From UMGS1908 sp964432825 (GTDB lineage Bacteria > Bacillota > Clostridia > Christensenellales > UBA1242), in assembly GCA_964432825.1 (NCBI GenBank), contig CAYSOX010000001.1:62001-126000 (forward strand): DNA of 64,000 bases, read 5' to 3'. The stretch's first letter is position 1. Each line of letters begins with the position of its first letter. A program made the position numbers and the translations under genes. The notes beneath the pieces were generated by a model. It saw nothing but the letters and a program-made list of their open reading frames with translations, did no database searches and had not been told where the DNA came from. Below are positions 1 through 8,812 of the stretch, in pieces.

Positions 1-544
1 ATGGTTTCCATTCTTTTTTAATGATGTAGTAAATATCAAATGGTAAAAAGCAACACAAAAATACCGCTGCGGTCAATATTATAGGTAAATAGTTCATATG
101 GAAAGGCCAAGGTGGGCTCGAAAAAATCAAATCAAACAAAGTCACTAAAACGCCCGAAATTAAAGGCATTAAAACTATAAGGTAGGGTAAAACAACGGAA
201 GTTTTTGATTGGTTTTCGCTTCTTAAATCTTTAAAAATATCAAATTTCTTTTTATCGCTTTGTGTGTCAAGAAATTTAGGTGAGACATCTTCTAAATTTT
301 CATCCGTCAATTCGGTAGTCTTTTTAGTTTCGGTCGAAATTTCAGAAGGTGTTGCGTTTTTAATTTCTTCGTCCTCTAAAGTTTCTATTTCAGAAATAGA
401 ACTTGTAGAACTAACATTGTGTGAGTTCTTTGTTTTTCGCCTAGTTTTATGTGGGGTAGAGGCAGAGTTGTTTAATTGGTCGATTGAAGTTGGTAAATTT
501 TTAGAATCAACTTCGGGTTTAATTTCGTTGTTTTTTGTATTCAT
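1..544 (-). CDS. Membrane protein with disordered N-terminus, partial at left edge
   Basis: The minus-strand frame is open from an ATG at 544 to the window edge, 181 codons without a stop, so the 3' end is missing. An AAAGGA ribosome binding site lies about 7 bases before the ATG. The first ~115 residues are polar and low in complexity (many S, T, E, K), beginning MNTKNNEIKPEVDSKN. Two hydrophobic segments follow, around residues 122-145 and 150-172, then a KKEW basic stretch. The N-terminus resembles in style the acidic linker inside the fusion gene at 3025-5490, which restarts with MNTQNFSG. It is the third gene of a minus-strand operon after uppP and an O-antigen-ligase-like gene, so a role in surface polymer assembly is an inference only. 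I do not recognise the family. Confidence 0.7.
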   Translation of the reverse strand, partial: MNTKNNEIKPEVDSKNLPTSIDQLNNSASTPHKTRRKTKNSHNVSSTSSISEIETLEDEEIKNATPSEISTETKKTTELTDENLEDVSPKFLDTQSDKKKFDIFKDLRSENQSKTSVVLPYLIVLMPLISGVLVTLFDLIFSSPPWPFHMNYLPIILTAAVFLCCFLPFDIYYIIKKEWKP

Positions 545-648
545 TATATTTTTCCTTTTATTGTGCTTTGAAATTTGTTAGTTTTTATGTAAGGCTAAAG
601 AAATTAAAATTTAGCGTTTTGTTTTATAAATTTAACATTAGACGAGTT

Positions 649-2055
649 TTAGGTTAATACATTTTGGTCGGTTATAATTATTCCACCAGTTTTAATAGTT
701 TTTTGCATTTTATGTTTTGCAATATCCACATTTAAAAATCGGTAAAAAATGCCTAAAACCATTAAAAATAAACAACCTATGTGAGGCATAATACTTATAA
801 ATAGTGCGGTAAAAAGGTGCGAAACACAAACACCCGCCAAAATTAATGTTAGCCTACTCAAATGTTTAATATTTGTGAAAAATTTAACAAATACTATTAT
901 AACGGATATTAATAACATTGTCAAACAAGGGATGCCCCAAATTTCAGCAATTTGTAAAATAAATGAATGCGGGTTTGTGTAGGTGTCACCATTTCCAAAA
1001 ATAGGATTTTTTAACACATTGTTGAAACTTTGTTTAAAAATTTTAAATCTGCCCGTTCCTGCATTTTCTGAAAGAGTGGAGTTAGGGTTTTTAAATATTT
1101 CATTAATTTCAATAAAAAGGTTTTTAATTTCTTTAAAAAAGCCAATGTATTTACTGTAAAAATCGCTTGCAAGCAGTTCTACGGCAAAAGATAGTCCAAG
1201 AAAAATTACCAAGGGCAAGATTGCAAAAGGATTAAATCTTTTGCTATAAAAATGCGAAATAATTGCAAGCAAAATTAGTGCTAAACACACACCCAACATA
1301 CTAGAAAAGGTATTAGTTAAGGAGAGTACCACACAGTGTAGGCAAAATGCCAAAATGCTAGAAATTTTAATAAGTTTATTGCGTCTAAAAATGAACAAAC
1401 CTGCAAGTATAATGGTGGGAATGGTGAGATATAAACCAAAGTTATTTGAATTGTTAAATATGCTACTCCAAACATCATTGCTCGGGTTATGAATTTTAAA
1501 GGTGCACCTCGGGTCAATCAAGATAAGCACGCAAAGGATTGTTGATGTTATGGCGATTGAAAATATAATATGTTCGGCTATGTTCCGGTTTTTTAGACCA
1601 AACCCGAATACAAAACACATACCCACAAGCAGTATTATAGGAAATCCAAGCCCGATGCCAAAAGGACTTAAAACACTTGTGGTAAAACCGTTTTGTGCGG
1701 GACAAGAAATTGCTTGAACAATAGACGATGCCAATATCAAAATCAAACAAAGTCCTAGAGGTATAATTTCGAAATATCTTTTTAAAAATTCGGAAAAACT
1801 AAAACGAAATCTTCGTTTGCCAAAAAATATTCCTAAAATGTCAATCAATATAAAGAGAACGGGGAACAATATAAGTAGGTAAATATATTGAGAATAAAGG
1901 TTTAAAAAGTCGTGTTTAGCATCGGAAAATATTCCGACAATCAAACTTAAGATTATTGTAATTATTGGCAAAAAGGATAAAATGTAGCAAATCCAAATTG
2001 AAGATTTTGCCTCGTTTTTGATGGACTTATAATTGATAAATAGTTGATTTTTCAT
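649..2055 (-). CDS. O-antigen ligase/polymerase-like membrane protein
   Basis: A ~468-residue polytopic membrane protein with about 11-12 hydrophobic segments. A large loop late in the protein carries GTGRFKIFKQSFNNVLKNP followed by GNGDTYTNPHS, the pattern of the Wzy_C/O-antigen-ligase loop (arginine, then GxGxxxxxxxxHN/S). Such proteins polymerise or transfer lipid-linked glycan repeat units on the outer face of the membrane. The frame opens at 2100, but the ATG at 2055 (MKNQLF), 5 bases after the uppP stop codon, is the more likely start and implies translational coupling; its Shine-Dalgarno is weak. It could be a ligase rather than a polymerase, and the acceptor is unknown. Confidence 0.75.
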   Translation of the reverse strand: MKNQLFINYKSIKNEAKSSIWICYILSFLPIITIILSLIVGIFSDAKHDFLNLYSQYIYLLILFPVLFILIDILGIFFGKRRFRFSFSEFLKRYFEIIPLGLCLILILASSIVQAISCPAQNGFTTSVLSPFGIGLGFPIILLVGMCFVFGFGLKNRNIAEHIIFSIAITSTILCVLILIDPRCTFKIHNPSNDVWSSIFNNSNNFGLYLTIPTIILAGLFIFRRNKLIKISSILAFCLHCVVLSLTNTFSSMLGVCLALILLAIISHFYSKRFNPFAILPLVIFLGLSFAVELLASDFYSKYIGFFKEIKNLFIEINEIFKNPNSTLSENAGTGRFKIFKQSFNNVLKNPIFGNGDTYTNPHSFILQIAEIWGIPCLTMLLISVIIVFVKFFTNIKHLSRLTLILAGVCVSHLFTALFISIMPHIGCLFLMVLGIFYRFLNVDIAKHKMQKTIKTGGIIITDQNVLT

Positions 2056-2059
2056 AAAA

Positions 2060-2833
2060 TTACCAAATTGGATAAATAAAATTTTGGATAAAACACACAA
2101 AAGATAGGATTGTCAAATATAAACTAAACCACTTAAAATTGCACTTACCAATTACTTTAATCATTAGTTTAATCGCCAAAAGCCCAGAAATTAATGAAGA
2201 AATAAATCCCAAAACTAGTGCAAGCCAATTAATTGAAACAAGTTCAACTTTAAATAGTTCTAAAATCAGCGAGCCTAAAATTATTGGAATACTCATAAAA
2301 AAACTAAATTTGGCAATTGTGTCAGGTTGTTTTTTTGTAATAATTCCACCGAAAATTGTAGACCCACTACGACTTATTCCGGGTGTTAGGGCAACGCATT
2401 GAAACAACCCCATAACCAAGGCTGAACGGCTGTTAAACTCGCTTTTTAAAGCATACTTTTTGTTAAGTCTTTCGCCTAAAATTAAGATTATTGCGGTAAA
2501 CAAAAAGGTGAATGCCAGCAATTTCGAACCCGTCGCGTTTTCAAATAAATCACCAAGTGTAAAGCCTACAATAACAGCGGGAAGGGTGGCAATTATAAGC
2601 CACCAAATTGTTTTGTGGTTTTCAGGTTTTAGAAGTGAGACTAAGTCTTTAAAATAGTAAATTACAACAGAAACCAATGTTCCAAGATGTAGTATTATGG
2701 TGACAAATAAGGTATTTTCTGTAAGCCCGAAAATTTCTTGCAAAAGCAATAAGTGTCCACTGCTTGAAACGGGTAAAAATTCGGTTAAGCCTTGTACAAT
2801 CCCTAAGATGATTATTTCGATAATTTCTCGCAT
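2060..2833 (-). CDS. uppP: Undecaprenyl-diphosphatase UppP (BacA family)
   Basis: A 257-residue integral membrane protein, the usual length for UppP. It shows both family signatures: GLTEFLPVSSSGHL near residue 15 and PGISRSGST near residue 150, which hold the catalytic glutamate, serine, histidine and arginine. The enzyme removes a phosphate from undecaprenyl diphosphate so the C55 lipid carrier can be reused for peptidoglycan and surface glycans; some members also confer bacitracin resistance. It heads a minus-strand operon with a ligase-like gene and diverges from the polysaccharide cluster, consistent with carrier supply for that pathway. AGGTG lies 5 bases before the start. Confidence 0.95.
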   Translation of the reverse strand: MREIIEIIILGIVQGLTEFLPVSSSGHLLLLQEIFGLTENTLFVTIILHLGTLVSVVIYYFKDLVSLLKPENHKTIWWLIIATLPAVIVGFTLGDLFENATGSKLLAFTFLFTAIILILGERLNKKYALKSEFNSRSALVMGLFQCVALTPGISRSGSTIFGGIITKKQPDTIAKFSFFMSIPIILGSLILELFKVELVSINWLALVLGFISSLISGLLAIKLMIKVIGKCNFKWFSLYLTILSFVCFIQNFIYPIW

Positions 2834-2889
2834 TATTCACCTAAATTTTATATTTTTAGGTATGATTGAAATTGTGTTTAACCATAAAG

Positions 2890-2919
2890 AGTATAACATA
2901 CCTAATAAGATATATGCAA
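2890..2919 (-). promoter_or_regulatory. Sigma-A type promoter for uppP operon
   Basis: On the minus strand TTGCAT and TATACT are separated by 18 bases, about 56 bases upstream of the uppP start. Read by eye from consensus only. Confidence 0.5.
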
Positions 2920-2945
2920 ATAATTTATATAATTTGCTTTTTTGC

Positions 2946-2974
2946 TTGAAAAAAGATTATAACTAGTGTATACT
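2946..2974 (+). promoter_or_regulatory. Sigma-A type promoter for polysaccharide cluster
   Basis: TTGAAA (2946-2951), a 17-base spacer and TATACT (2969-2974) lie about 50 bases before the fusion gene at 3025, divergent from the uppP promoter. Confidence 0.55.
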
Positions 2975-3024
2975 TATTTTGGTTAATACACAAAAATTGA
3001 CAAAAGGGGAAGTCTTTCAAAACA

Positions 3025-5490
3025 ATGAAGTTACAATTTATGAGTAGGGTAAAGGACAGTAAGTTTGCAAATGAATTACACAAAATTCTTTGCAGTCCTT
3101 TTTTTGTTATGGGTTTAAGCCTTTTTACCTTACTTTGTTCTTCTTTTAAAGTAAAAGTTTTGGGATTTATTGTACTTACAATAATTTTCTCTATTGTTTG
3201 CATAACACAAAGAGATTTAAAACCAATAATTCCGTTAGTAATATTCACAAATTGCATTGGTTATTACAAGATGAGTCTAGACCTCGCAACCATCCATTAT
3301 GTAATCTTGGGCATTTGTGCATTTGTTGCCGTTTTGGCTATTGCATATTATTTCATTTTCAAATTCGTTGTTGAGAAGGAAAAATTCAATAAAGGCAAAT
3401 TGTTTTGGGGATTAGTGGTATTATTTGTTGTTTGTATGTTTTCAGGAATTGCATGCAAAGATTATAACCACGTTTACACATTAAGGCTTTTTGGGGTCTT
3501 TGTTCTGATATTTTTAGGTTATTTATTGTTGGCTAATAGTATAGATGAGAGTGCAAAAGACTATACCGCATTTACTTTTGTCTGCTTCGGGATATTTGCA
3601 TGCTTGCAGATGGTTGTTTTTTATGCGGGTACCGAGGATGTGGTTCTTGCATTCCACCAAAAAGCATTGACAACATGGTGGGGGATGACCAATAGCATCG
3701 CAACCGCAATTGCAATGAGTTTGCCATTTGCTGTATACCTTGCAACCAAAAAGGCTCCGCAAATATATATTCCGCTTTCAGTAGTTATGCTGGTGGGAAT
3801 ATTTTTTACATTCTCACGCGGAAATATGCTTTTTGTAGCAATTTTCTATCCGCTTATCCTGATATATGGATTTATAGTTTCAAAAAAGAAACTTTCATAC
3901 GGAATAACAAGCCTAGTGTGTTTGGTTCTTGTTTCAGTGGTAATATTCGCATTAAAAGAGCAAATACTTGAATGGTTTGGAGTGGTTCGTTCGCTTGGAC
4001 TTGACGATAACGGCCGTAAAGAACTTTGGGACTATGCCCTAAATGATTTTAAAAACAATAAAATTTTCGGTGCGGGTTTCTATGGTGAGGATGGGATAGA
4101 TTTACCAACACCATTAAAAAAGTTCCATAGCACAGTTTTGCAGATACTAGCCAGTGCGGGTATTGTTGGATGTATAGGGTTTATAGTCCACTATTTCCAA
4201 CGGTATAAAATGATGTTCACTAAATTATCGGTATTCAAGGTGTTTGCATTGTTCGGCTTAGCACTTTACGAGGCTTACGGGTTGATAGACATAAACTTGT
4301 TGAGATATTTCCAAATTATTTTGCTAGTAATTATCTTGGTTACATGCGAAAAAGAGACCGAAAAAACCCGCGAACCCGCATTCGCAAATGTTTTTAAAGG
4401 AGGAAAGAAAATGAATACTCAAAATTTTAGCGGTTCAGAAAATCTTGAGGCTAATAAAACGGATTCTCAAGCCGGCTCCCAAAATAAATCAAAGGATATG
4501 CTTTTGGCTGAAGAAAATAGCAATTTGGGAAACAATACTTCGGATAGCAATTTAGGGAACAATCCTTCGGATGTAGAATCTCAAAATATAATTCCAAAAT
4601 CCGTGTCAGAAACCAGCCAAGAGGTCGAGCAAATAGTAAAGCAGATTGAGACTATAAATGCCGAACCAATACCAGTAAACCTTGAAGCCCAAGAAAATCA
4701 ATCTGATGCAAATGTTACCGCCGAATCAAATTCCGACCACAACACAAATATCCAAACGCAAGAATTATCAGATAAAGAGTTAACTAAAAAGCACAAGTTT
4801 TACCGCTACTTTTTGAAACGCTTTTTTGATATAACGCTATCACTAATTGCAATGATAATTCTTTCGCCTGTCTACCTAATAGTCTCAATTATGGTTCGAA
4901 TCAAATTAGGCAATCCAGTAATTTTCAAGCAGTTAAGACCAGGTTATAAAAACAAAATATTTATGTTCTACAAATACCGCAGTATGCTTAATGCCACCGA
5001 TAAAAACGGGGAATTGCTTCCAGATAGTGAGCGTATGACAAAGTTCGGAAAACTTTTAAGAAAGACTAGTTTAGACGAACTTCCACAACTTTGGAACATT
5101 TTTAAAGGTGATATGAGTTTTGTCGGCCCTCGCCCAAAACTTGTAAAAGATATGGTTTTTTATAACGAAACGCAAAACAAACGGTCGCTAGTTCGCCCCG
5201 GACTTACCGGTTATGCACAGGCAAATGGACGAAACTTAAACTCGTGGCAAGAAACTTTTGATTACGACCTATACTATGTAAAAAATTGTTCGTTATGGCT
5301 GGATATAAAAATCCTTTTTACAACAGCCCTAAAGGTTATCAAAAAAGAAGAAATACTAACACAAGACCAAGTTCCAGATGCCTACTATTTCGGTGACCAA
5401 CTATTAAATACAAACCAAATCACCGAAGAGGAATATACAAAAAAACTAGCCGAGGCAAAAGAACTCGAAAGAAAAATAATGGAGAAGTAG
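3025..5490 (+). CDS. Wzy-like polymerase fused to phosphoglycosyl transferase
   Basis: An 821-residue open frame with two functional halves. Residues ~1-455 form a polytopic O-antigen ligase/Wzy-like protein, with FSRGNM and the loop GAGFYGEDG...KKFHS. Residues ~463-590 are an acidic, Asn/Ser/Glu-rich linker. Residues ~598-821 are a bacterial sugar transferase of the WcaJ/WbaP type: one membrane segment (FFDITLSLIAM), then FKYRSM-like FYKYRSM and SLDELPQLWN containing the catalytic Asp-Glu pair, then SFVGPRP. That domain loads the first sugar phosphate onto undecaprenyl phosphate. A strong internal ribosome binding site and ATG lie at the junction (4396-4413), so the transferase may also be made alone. 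One extra T in the T5 run at 4391-4395 would place a TAA right there, so this may be two genes joined by a one-base loss. Confidence 0.85.
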   Translation: MKLQFMSRVKDSKFANELHKILCSPFFVMGLSLFTLLCSSFKVKVLGFIVLTIIFSIVCITQRDLKPIIPLVIFTNCIGYYKMSLDLATIHYVILGICAFVAVLAIAYYFIFKFVVEKEKFNKGKLFWGLVVLFVVCMFSGIACKDYNHVYTLRLFGVFVLIFLGYLLLANSIDESAKDYTAFTFVCFGIFACLQMVVFYAGTEDVVLAFHQKALTTWWGMTNSIATAIAMSLPFAVYLATKKAPQIYIPLSVVMLVGIFFTFSRGNMLFVAIFYPLILIYGFIVSKKKLSYGITSLVCLVLVSVVIFALKEQILEWFGVVRSLGLDDNGRKELWDYALNDFKNNKIFGAGFYGEDGIDLPTPLKKFHSTVLQILASAGIVGCIGFIVHYFQRYKMMFTKLSVFKVFALFGLALYEAYGLIDINLLRYFQIILLVIILVTCEKETEKTREPAFANVFKGGKKMNTQNFSGSENLEANKTDSQAGSQNKSKDMLLAEENSNLGNNTSDSNLGNNPSDVESQNIIPKSVSETSQEVEQIVKQIETINAEPIPVNLEAQENQSDANVTAESNSDHNTNIQTQELSDKELTKKHKFYRYFLKRFFDITLSLIAMIILSPVYLIVSIMVRIKLGNPVIFKQLRPGYKNKIFMFYKYRSMLNATDKNGELLPDSERMTKFGKLLRKTSLDELPQLWNIFKGDMSFVGPRPKLVKDMVFYNETQNKRSLVRPGLTGYAQANGRNLNSWQETFDYDLYYVKNCSLWLDIKILFTTALKVIKKEEILTQDQVPDAYYFGDQLLNTNQITEEEYTKKLAEAKELERKIMEK
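4396..4413 (+). promoter_or_regulatory. Strong internal RBS and ATG inside fusion gene
   Basis: AAAGGAGG followed by a 7-base spacer and an in-frame ATG at 4411. This is one of the best ribosome binding sites in the window and would start a 360-residue product, MNTQNFSG..., holding the acidic linker and the complete sugar transferase domain. Confidence 0.8.
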
Positions 5491-5491
5491 T

Positions 5492-6325
5492 ATGGAAGAG
5501 AGTAAAAAGTTTTCGGTGCTTATGAGTGTTTATAAAAATGATAAGCCTGAGCAATTAAAACTAGCACTAAATAGTGTTTACGATGACCAAACATTAAAAC
5601 CAGATGAAATAGTTTTAATGGTGGACGGAGAAATTTCAGAAGATATAGAGCAGGTAATTAAAGACAAAGCGAAAGATTGTAAAGTATTGAAGGTGTATAA
5701 GCAAGAAGAAAATTTGGGTCTTGGAAAGACATTAAATAATGGATTAAGCAAGTGTACAAATGAGATAGTTGCACGTATGGATGCCGATGATATTTCAATG
5801 CCTGAAAGATTTGAAAAAGAACTAAATTATATGCATGAAAACGATTTAGATATTGTAGGTTCCAATATTGCAGAATTTTGTGATGACCCTAATTCAATTG
5901 TTGCATATAGAAATGTTCCAGAAAATAATGAAGAAATACTTAGTTTTATGAAATCAAGAAGCCCGTTTAGTCATCCGTCTGTTATATTCAAAAAAAATAT
6001 TGTAGAGAGAGCAGGTGGGTATCAACATTTACATTATTGTGAGGACTATTTTTTATGGGTTAGAATGGCTCTTGCAGGCGCAAAGATGGGAAATGTTCAA
6101 CAAAACTTGATTAAAATGAGAACCAACATGGATACATATATGAGACGGGGTGGATATAAATATTTCAAAAGTCATAAGCAGTTGTTCAAGTTTATGAGAA
6201 AGAATAAAATGATATCGTATTTTACCTACTTAAAAAACTTACACATAAGATTTTTTGCTGAAGTTATGTTGACAAATAAAATGCGCCAAAAATTATACAA
6301 AAGACATTTAAGAAAGGAGAATTAG
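5492..6325 (+). CDS. Glycosyltransferase family 2
   Basis: 277 residues of GT-A fold. The N-terminus FSVLMSVYKND is the nucleotide-binding strand, and MDADDIS near residue 95 supplies the DxD metal and nucleotide-sugar site. SRSPFSHPSVIFKK and CEDYFLWVRM match GT2 acceptor-side motifs (the ED pair being the likely catalytic region). It begins one base after the upstream TAG, with GGAGAAG inside the preceding gene's end serving as ribosome binding site, so the two are co-translated. It probably adds one sugar to the lipid-linked repeat unit; donor and linkage cannot be read from sequence. Confidence 0.88.
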   Translation: MEESKKFSVLMSVYKNDKPEQLKLALNSVYDDQTLKPDEIVLMVDGEISEDIEQVIKDKAKDCKVLKVYKQEENLGLGKTLNNGLSKCTNEIVARMDADDISMPERFEKELNYMHENDLDIVGSNIAEFCDDPNSIVAYRNVPENNEEILSFMKSRSPFSHPSVIFKKNIVERAGGYQHLHYCEDYFLWVRMALAGAKMGNVQQNLIKMRTNMDTYMRRGGYKYFKSHKQLFKFMRKNKMISYFTYLKNLHIRFFAEVMLTNKMRQKLYKRHLRKEN

Positions 6326-6327
6326 TT

Positions 6328-7875
6328 GTGGCACTGGTCGATGAAGCAAGCCATAATAAAAACAAGTCATTTAAGCAATGGATAAAGACTATTAGTAACG
6401 GAGTTATAAATGACATCAAGACAGACGTCGAAACAAAAGAATTAGTATCGGAATGTTTAGTACTAAGTGGAGTCCTATTTGCTTCGTTAATTACGAAGTA
6501 CGCGGTATATTTAGTAGTGTTTTTGGCTGCACTACTCATAATAAAGTATAGAGATGTAAAAAGCTTTTATGTAATGTTTTTTCTTTTGCCATTTATTAAT
6601 ATTATTAGGATAAAGCCCAGTGAATTGTATTATAGTGTTTATTTATGGTGCTTGCTGTTGTTTATTTTAGGGGTTAAATTATTGTATGATATCATAAAGC
6701 AAAGGAAGAAAATTAACTATTTTTTTACCATAATGTGCCTTGTGCTTGCAATATATTTTATTCTTCCAATTGGACCACTGAATTTTACTTGTCATGGTGC
6801 AGCATTTTTAACTCTTGCAATTATATTTATCTCATATTATTATGCGAATGAGTTTGATTTTGAAAAAATTGTGCTATTTTTTGGTATGGGGGTTTTGATT
6901 GCTTCTTTTTTAGGATTGTTTAGACCTTTGTTTAGCAGAGCCCAGTCAATTATTCCATATTTTGCGGATGCCGGTGGGCGATATACCGGAGTCTCAAATG
7001 ATCCCAATTATTATTCAGGTGATTTGTTATTATTATTGTCAGGCGGTTTGATGCTTTTTACACAAAAAAAACTGAACTATTTATTTTATCCGTTACTTTT
7101 ATTAATAACAATCTTTTGTTTAAAGGCGCAATCTAAAATGACATTAATTATATTTGCCATTTTAATGATTATATTTTGCATTTACTGGTTAATAAAAAAC
7201 AAAAACAAAAAAGCAGTGTTTCAATGCTTAACAATGTTTTTAGTTGTATTATGCGCAATGTTAATATGTTTTAATCAAGTAAATAGTCTATACAAGCGAT
7301 TAACAAAAGATGATTCAGTTGTTGATTTGCCTAATAATTTTGATAGTACTAGTGCTGGTAGTAGCGTTGATATGAATGGAGGTTTTTATGTCGATTGTAA
7401 TGATTATGAGATAAACAATAATATTTTTACAACTCTAACTACAGGTAGAACCAATATATGGATTGCTTATTTTGAGGAGTCGACAAATTCACTGAAGCAT
7501 ATTTTGTTTGGACATGGGATAGGGGCTGATTTTATTTATTGTCATAATGGATATAAGGCTGATTTTTTTGCAGAGCATAATACCTTTGTTCAAATGATAT
7601 ATAGACTTGGAATTATAGGTATATTATTATTATTACTAACTATTATCTCTGCTTGTAATTGGAAAAAAATAAAACGCATAAAATTTTCGAATTTATTATC
7701 TTTAATTGTCATATTGGGATTGTTTATGGCATTATGTAACTTATTATCGTTTAGGTTAAGTTTATATATAATATTTGTAGTGCAAAGCGTCTTAATGGTG
7801 GAAGATATCAAATGTTCGGCAGTGAGTACTGAGGAGAGTGTTAATGAAATTATCAATAATAATACCAGTTTATAA
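6328..7875 (+). CDS. Wzy-like polysaccharide polymerase
   Basis: 515 residues with about 12 hydrophobic segments and a long extracytoplasmic loop near residues 325-415. The end of the loop has TTGRTNIW followed by LFGHGIGADF and EHNTFVQMIYRLGIIG, the O-antigen polymerase/ligase pattern (arginine, GxG, then HN). The start is GTG at 6328, with AGAAAGGAG 7-14 bases upstream, 2 bases after the previous stop. Its place between glycosyltransferases and with a flippase downstream makes it the best candidate for the repeat-unit polymerase of this locus. It overlaps the next gene by 32 bases. Confidence 0.82.
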   Translation: MALVDEASHNKNKSFKQWIKTISNGVINDIKTDVETKELVSECLVLSGVLFASLITKYAVYLVVFLAALLIIKYRDVKSFYVMFFLLPFINIIRIKPSELYYSVYLWCLLLFILGVKLLYDIIKQRKKINYFFTIMCLVLAIYFILPIGPLNFTCHGAAFLTLAIIFISYYYANEFDFEKIVLFFGMGVLIASFLGLFRPLFSRAQSIIPYFADAGGRYTGVSNDPNYYSGDLLLLLSGGLMLFTQKKLNYLFYPLLLLITIFCLKAQSKMTLIIFAILMIIFCIYWLIKNKNKKAVFQCLTMFLVVLCAMLICFNQVNSLYKRLTKDDSVVDLPNNFDSTSAGSSVDMNGGFYVDCNDYEINNNIFTTLTTGRTNIWIAYFEESTNSLKHILFGHGIGADFIYCHNGYKADFFAEHNTFVQMIYRLGIIGILLLLLTIISACNWKKIKRIKFSNLLSLIVILGLFMALCNLLSFRLSLYIIFVVQSVLMVEDIKCSAVSTEESVNEIINNNTSL

Positions 7876-8791
7876 TGTTGAAAAATATGTTGAAAAATGT
7901 GTGAGATCAATTATTGATAGCCTAGGAGAGATTTCAAACTATGAGTTGATTTTGGTTGATGATGGTTCTACTGATGATAGTGGAGTTATTTTAGATAAAC
8001 TTGGAAGTTTATCTAAAAATATATTTGTTTACCATAAAGAAAATGGCGGTGTATCATCCGCAAGAAATTTAGGAATAGAAAAAAGTACAGGAGATTATAT
8101 AACATTTATGGATTCTGATGATTTTGTTGACAAAAATTTTGCGGAGGCCATACAATTACTAGATAAAGATTCAGACTTGGTTTCTTTTAATAGTTTTGTA
8201 GAAAGAAGTCGAACAAAGTATGTGAACAAACTGAATGATTGTGAACACCTATCTTTAGAGTCAAAAGATTTTTCGAATTATATAAAAAATAAACTCACCA
8301 ATTCGGTATGTGATAAGTTTTTTAAAACGGAAGTTATAAAGCATAACAATCTTGTATTTAAACCATATAAAAATGCTGAAGATATGCTTTTTGTAGTTGA
8401 GTATATGCAGTTTGTTAAGTTTGTTAGATTAAGCAACATAAGTTATTATCATTATGTGATAAGAAATGGTTCAGCAATGACAAATATGAAAATAGGTAAA
8501 ATAAAAGATGCTATTAATTCATGCTGTGAAGCATATAAAATACTCGATATGATGGGAGAAAATCAAGCAAACAACTCCCTGAAAGATTTTGTTTCTAAAA
8601 CAGTGTATTTCACTTTAAAAATGTATTGCAGATTGAAAACCGAAGACGAAAAAATAGAAGTTATAGAAATTTTTAAGTTAAACAAATATTTGTTGAAGAA
8701 TACACCAACAATTAAAACAAAGATTTTAAAAGTCTTAATTGATATACTAGGAATAAAAAATACATTAAAACTAATTGATTTGGTTTATTAA
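7844..8791 (+). CDS. Glycosyltransferase family 2
   Basis: A GT-A fold enzyme of ~315 residues. LSIIIPVYNVEKYVEKC opens the donor domain, LILVDDGSTDDSG and ENGGVSSARN follow, and FMDSDDF is the DxD site. The C-terminal third is helical and variable. The frame extends two codons upstream to a GTG, but the ATG at 7844 fits the GAGGAGAG at 7831-7838 better. It starts inside the end of the Wzy-like gene, an overlap typical of coupled translation. It probably transfers one sugar to the growing repeat unit on the cytoplasmic side. Confidence 0.87.
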   Translation: MKLSIIIPVYNVEKYVEKCVRSIIDSLGEISNYELILVDDGSTDDSGVILDKLGSLSKNIFVYHKENGGVSSARNLGIEKSTGDYITFMDSDDFVDKNFAEAIQLLDKDSDLVSFNSFVERSRTKYVNKLNDCEHLSLESKDFSNYIKNKLTNSVCDKFFKTEVIKHNNLVFKPYKNAEDMLFVVEYMQFVKFVRLSNISYYHYVIRNGSAMTNMKIGKIKDAINSCCEAYKILDMMGENQANNSLKDFVSKTVYFTLKMYCRLKTEDEKIEVIEIFKLNKYLLKNTPTIKTKILKVLIDILGIKNTLKLIDLVY

Positions 8792-8812
8792 ATAGATATG
8801 AGAGGTTTGCGA

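Noticed and set aside
264..581. Plus-strand open frame of 105 codons at the left edge
   Set aside because: It lies antisense to a minus-strand frame that has a ribosome binding site and a sensible protein (acidic head, membrane helices); its own sequence has no such features.
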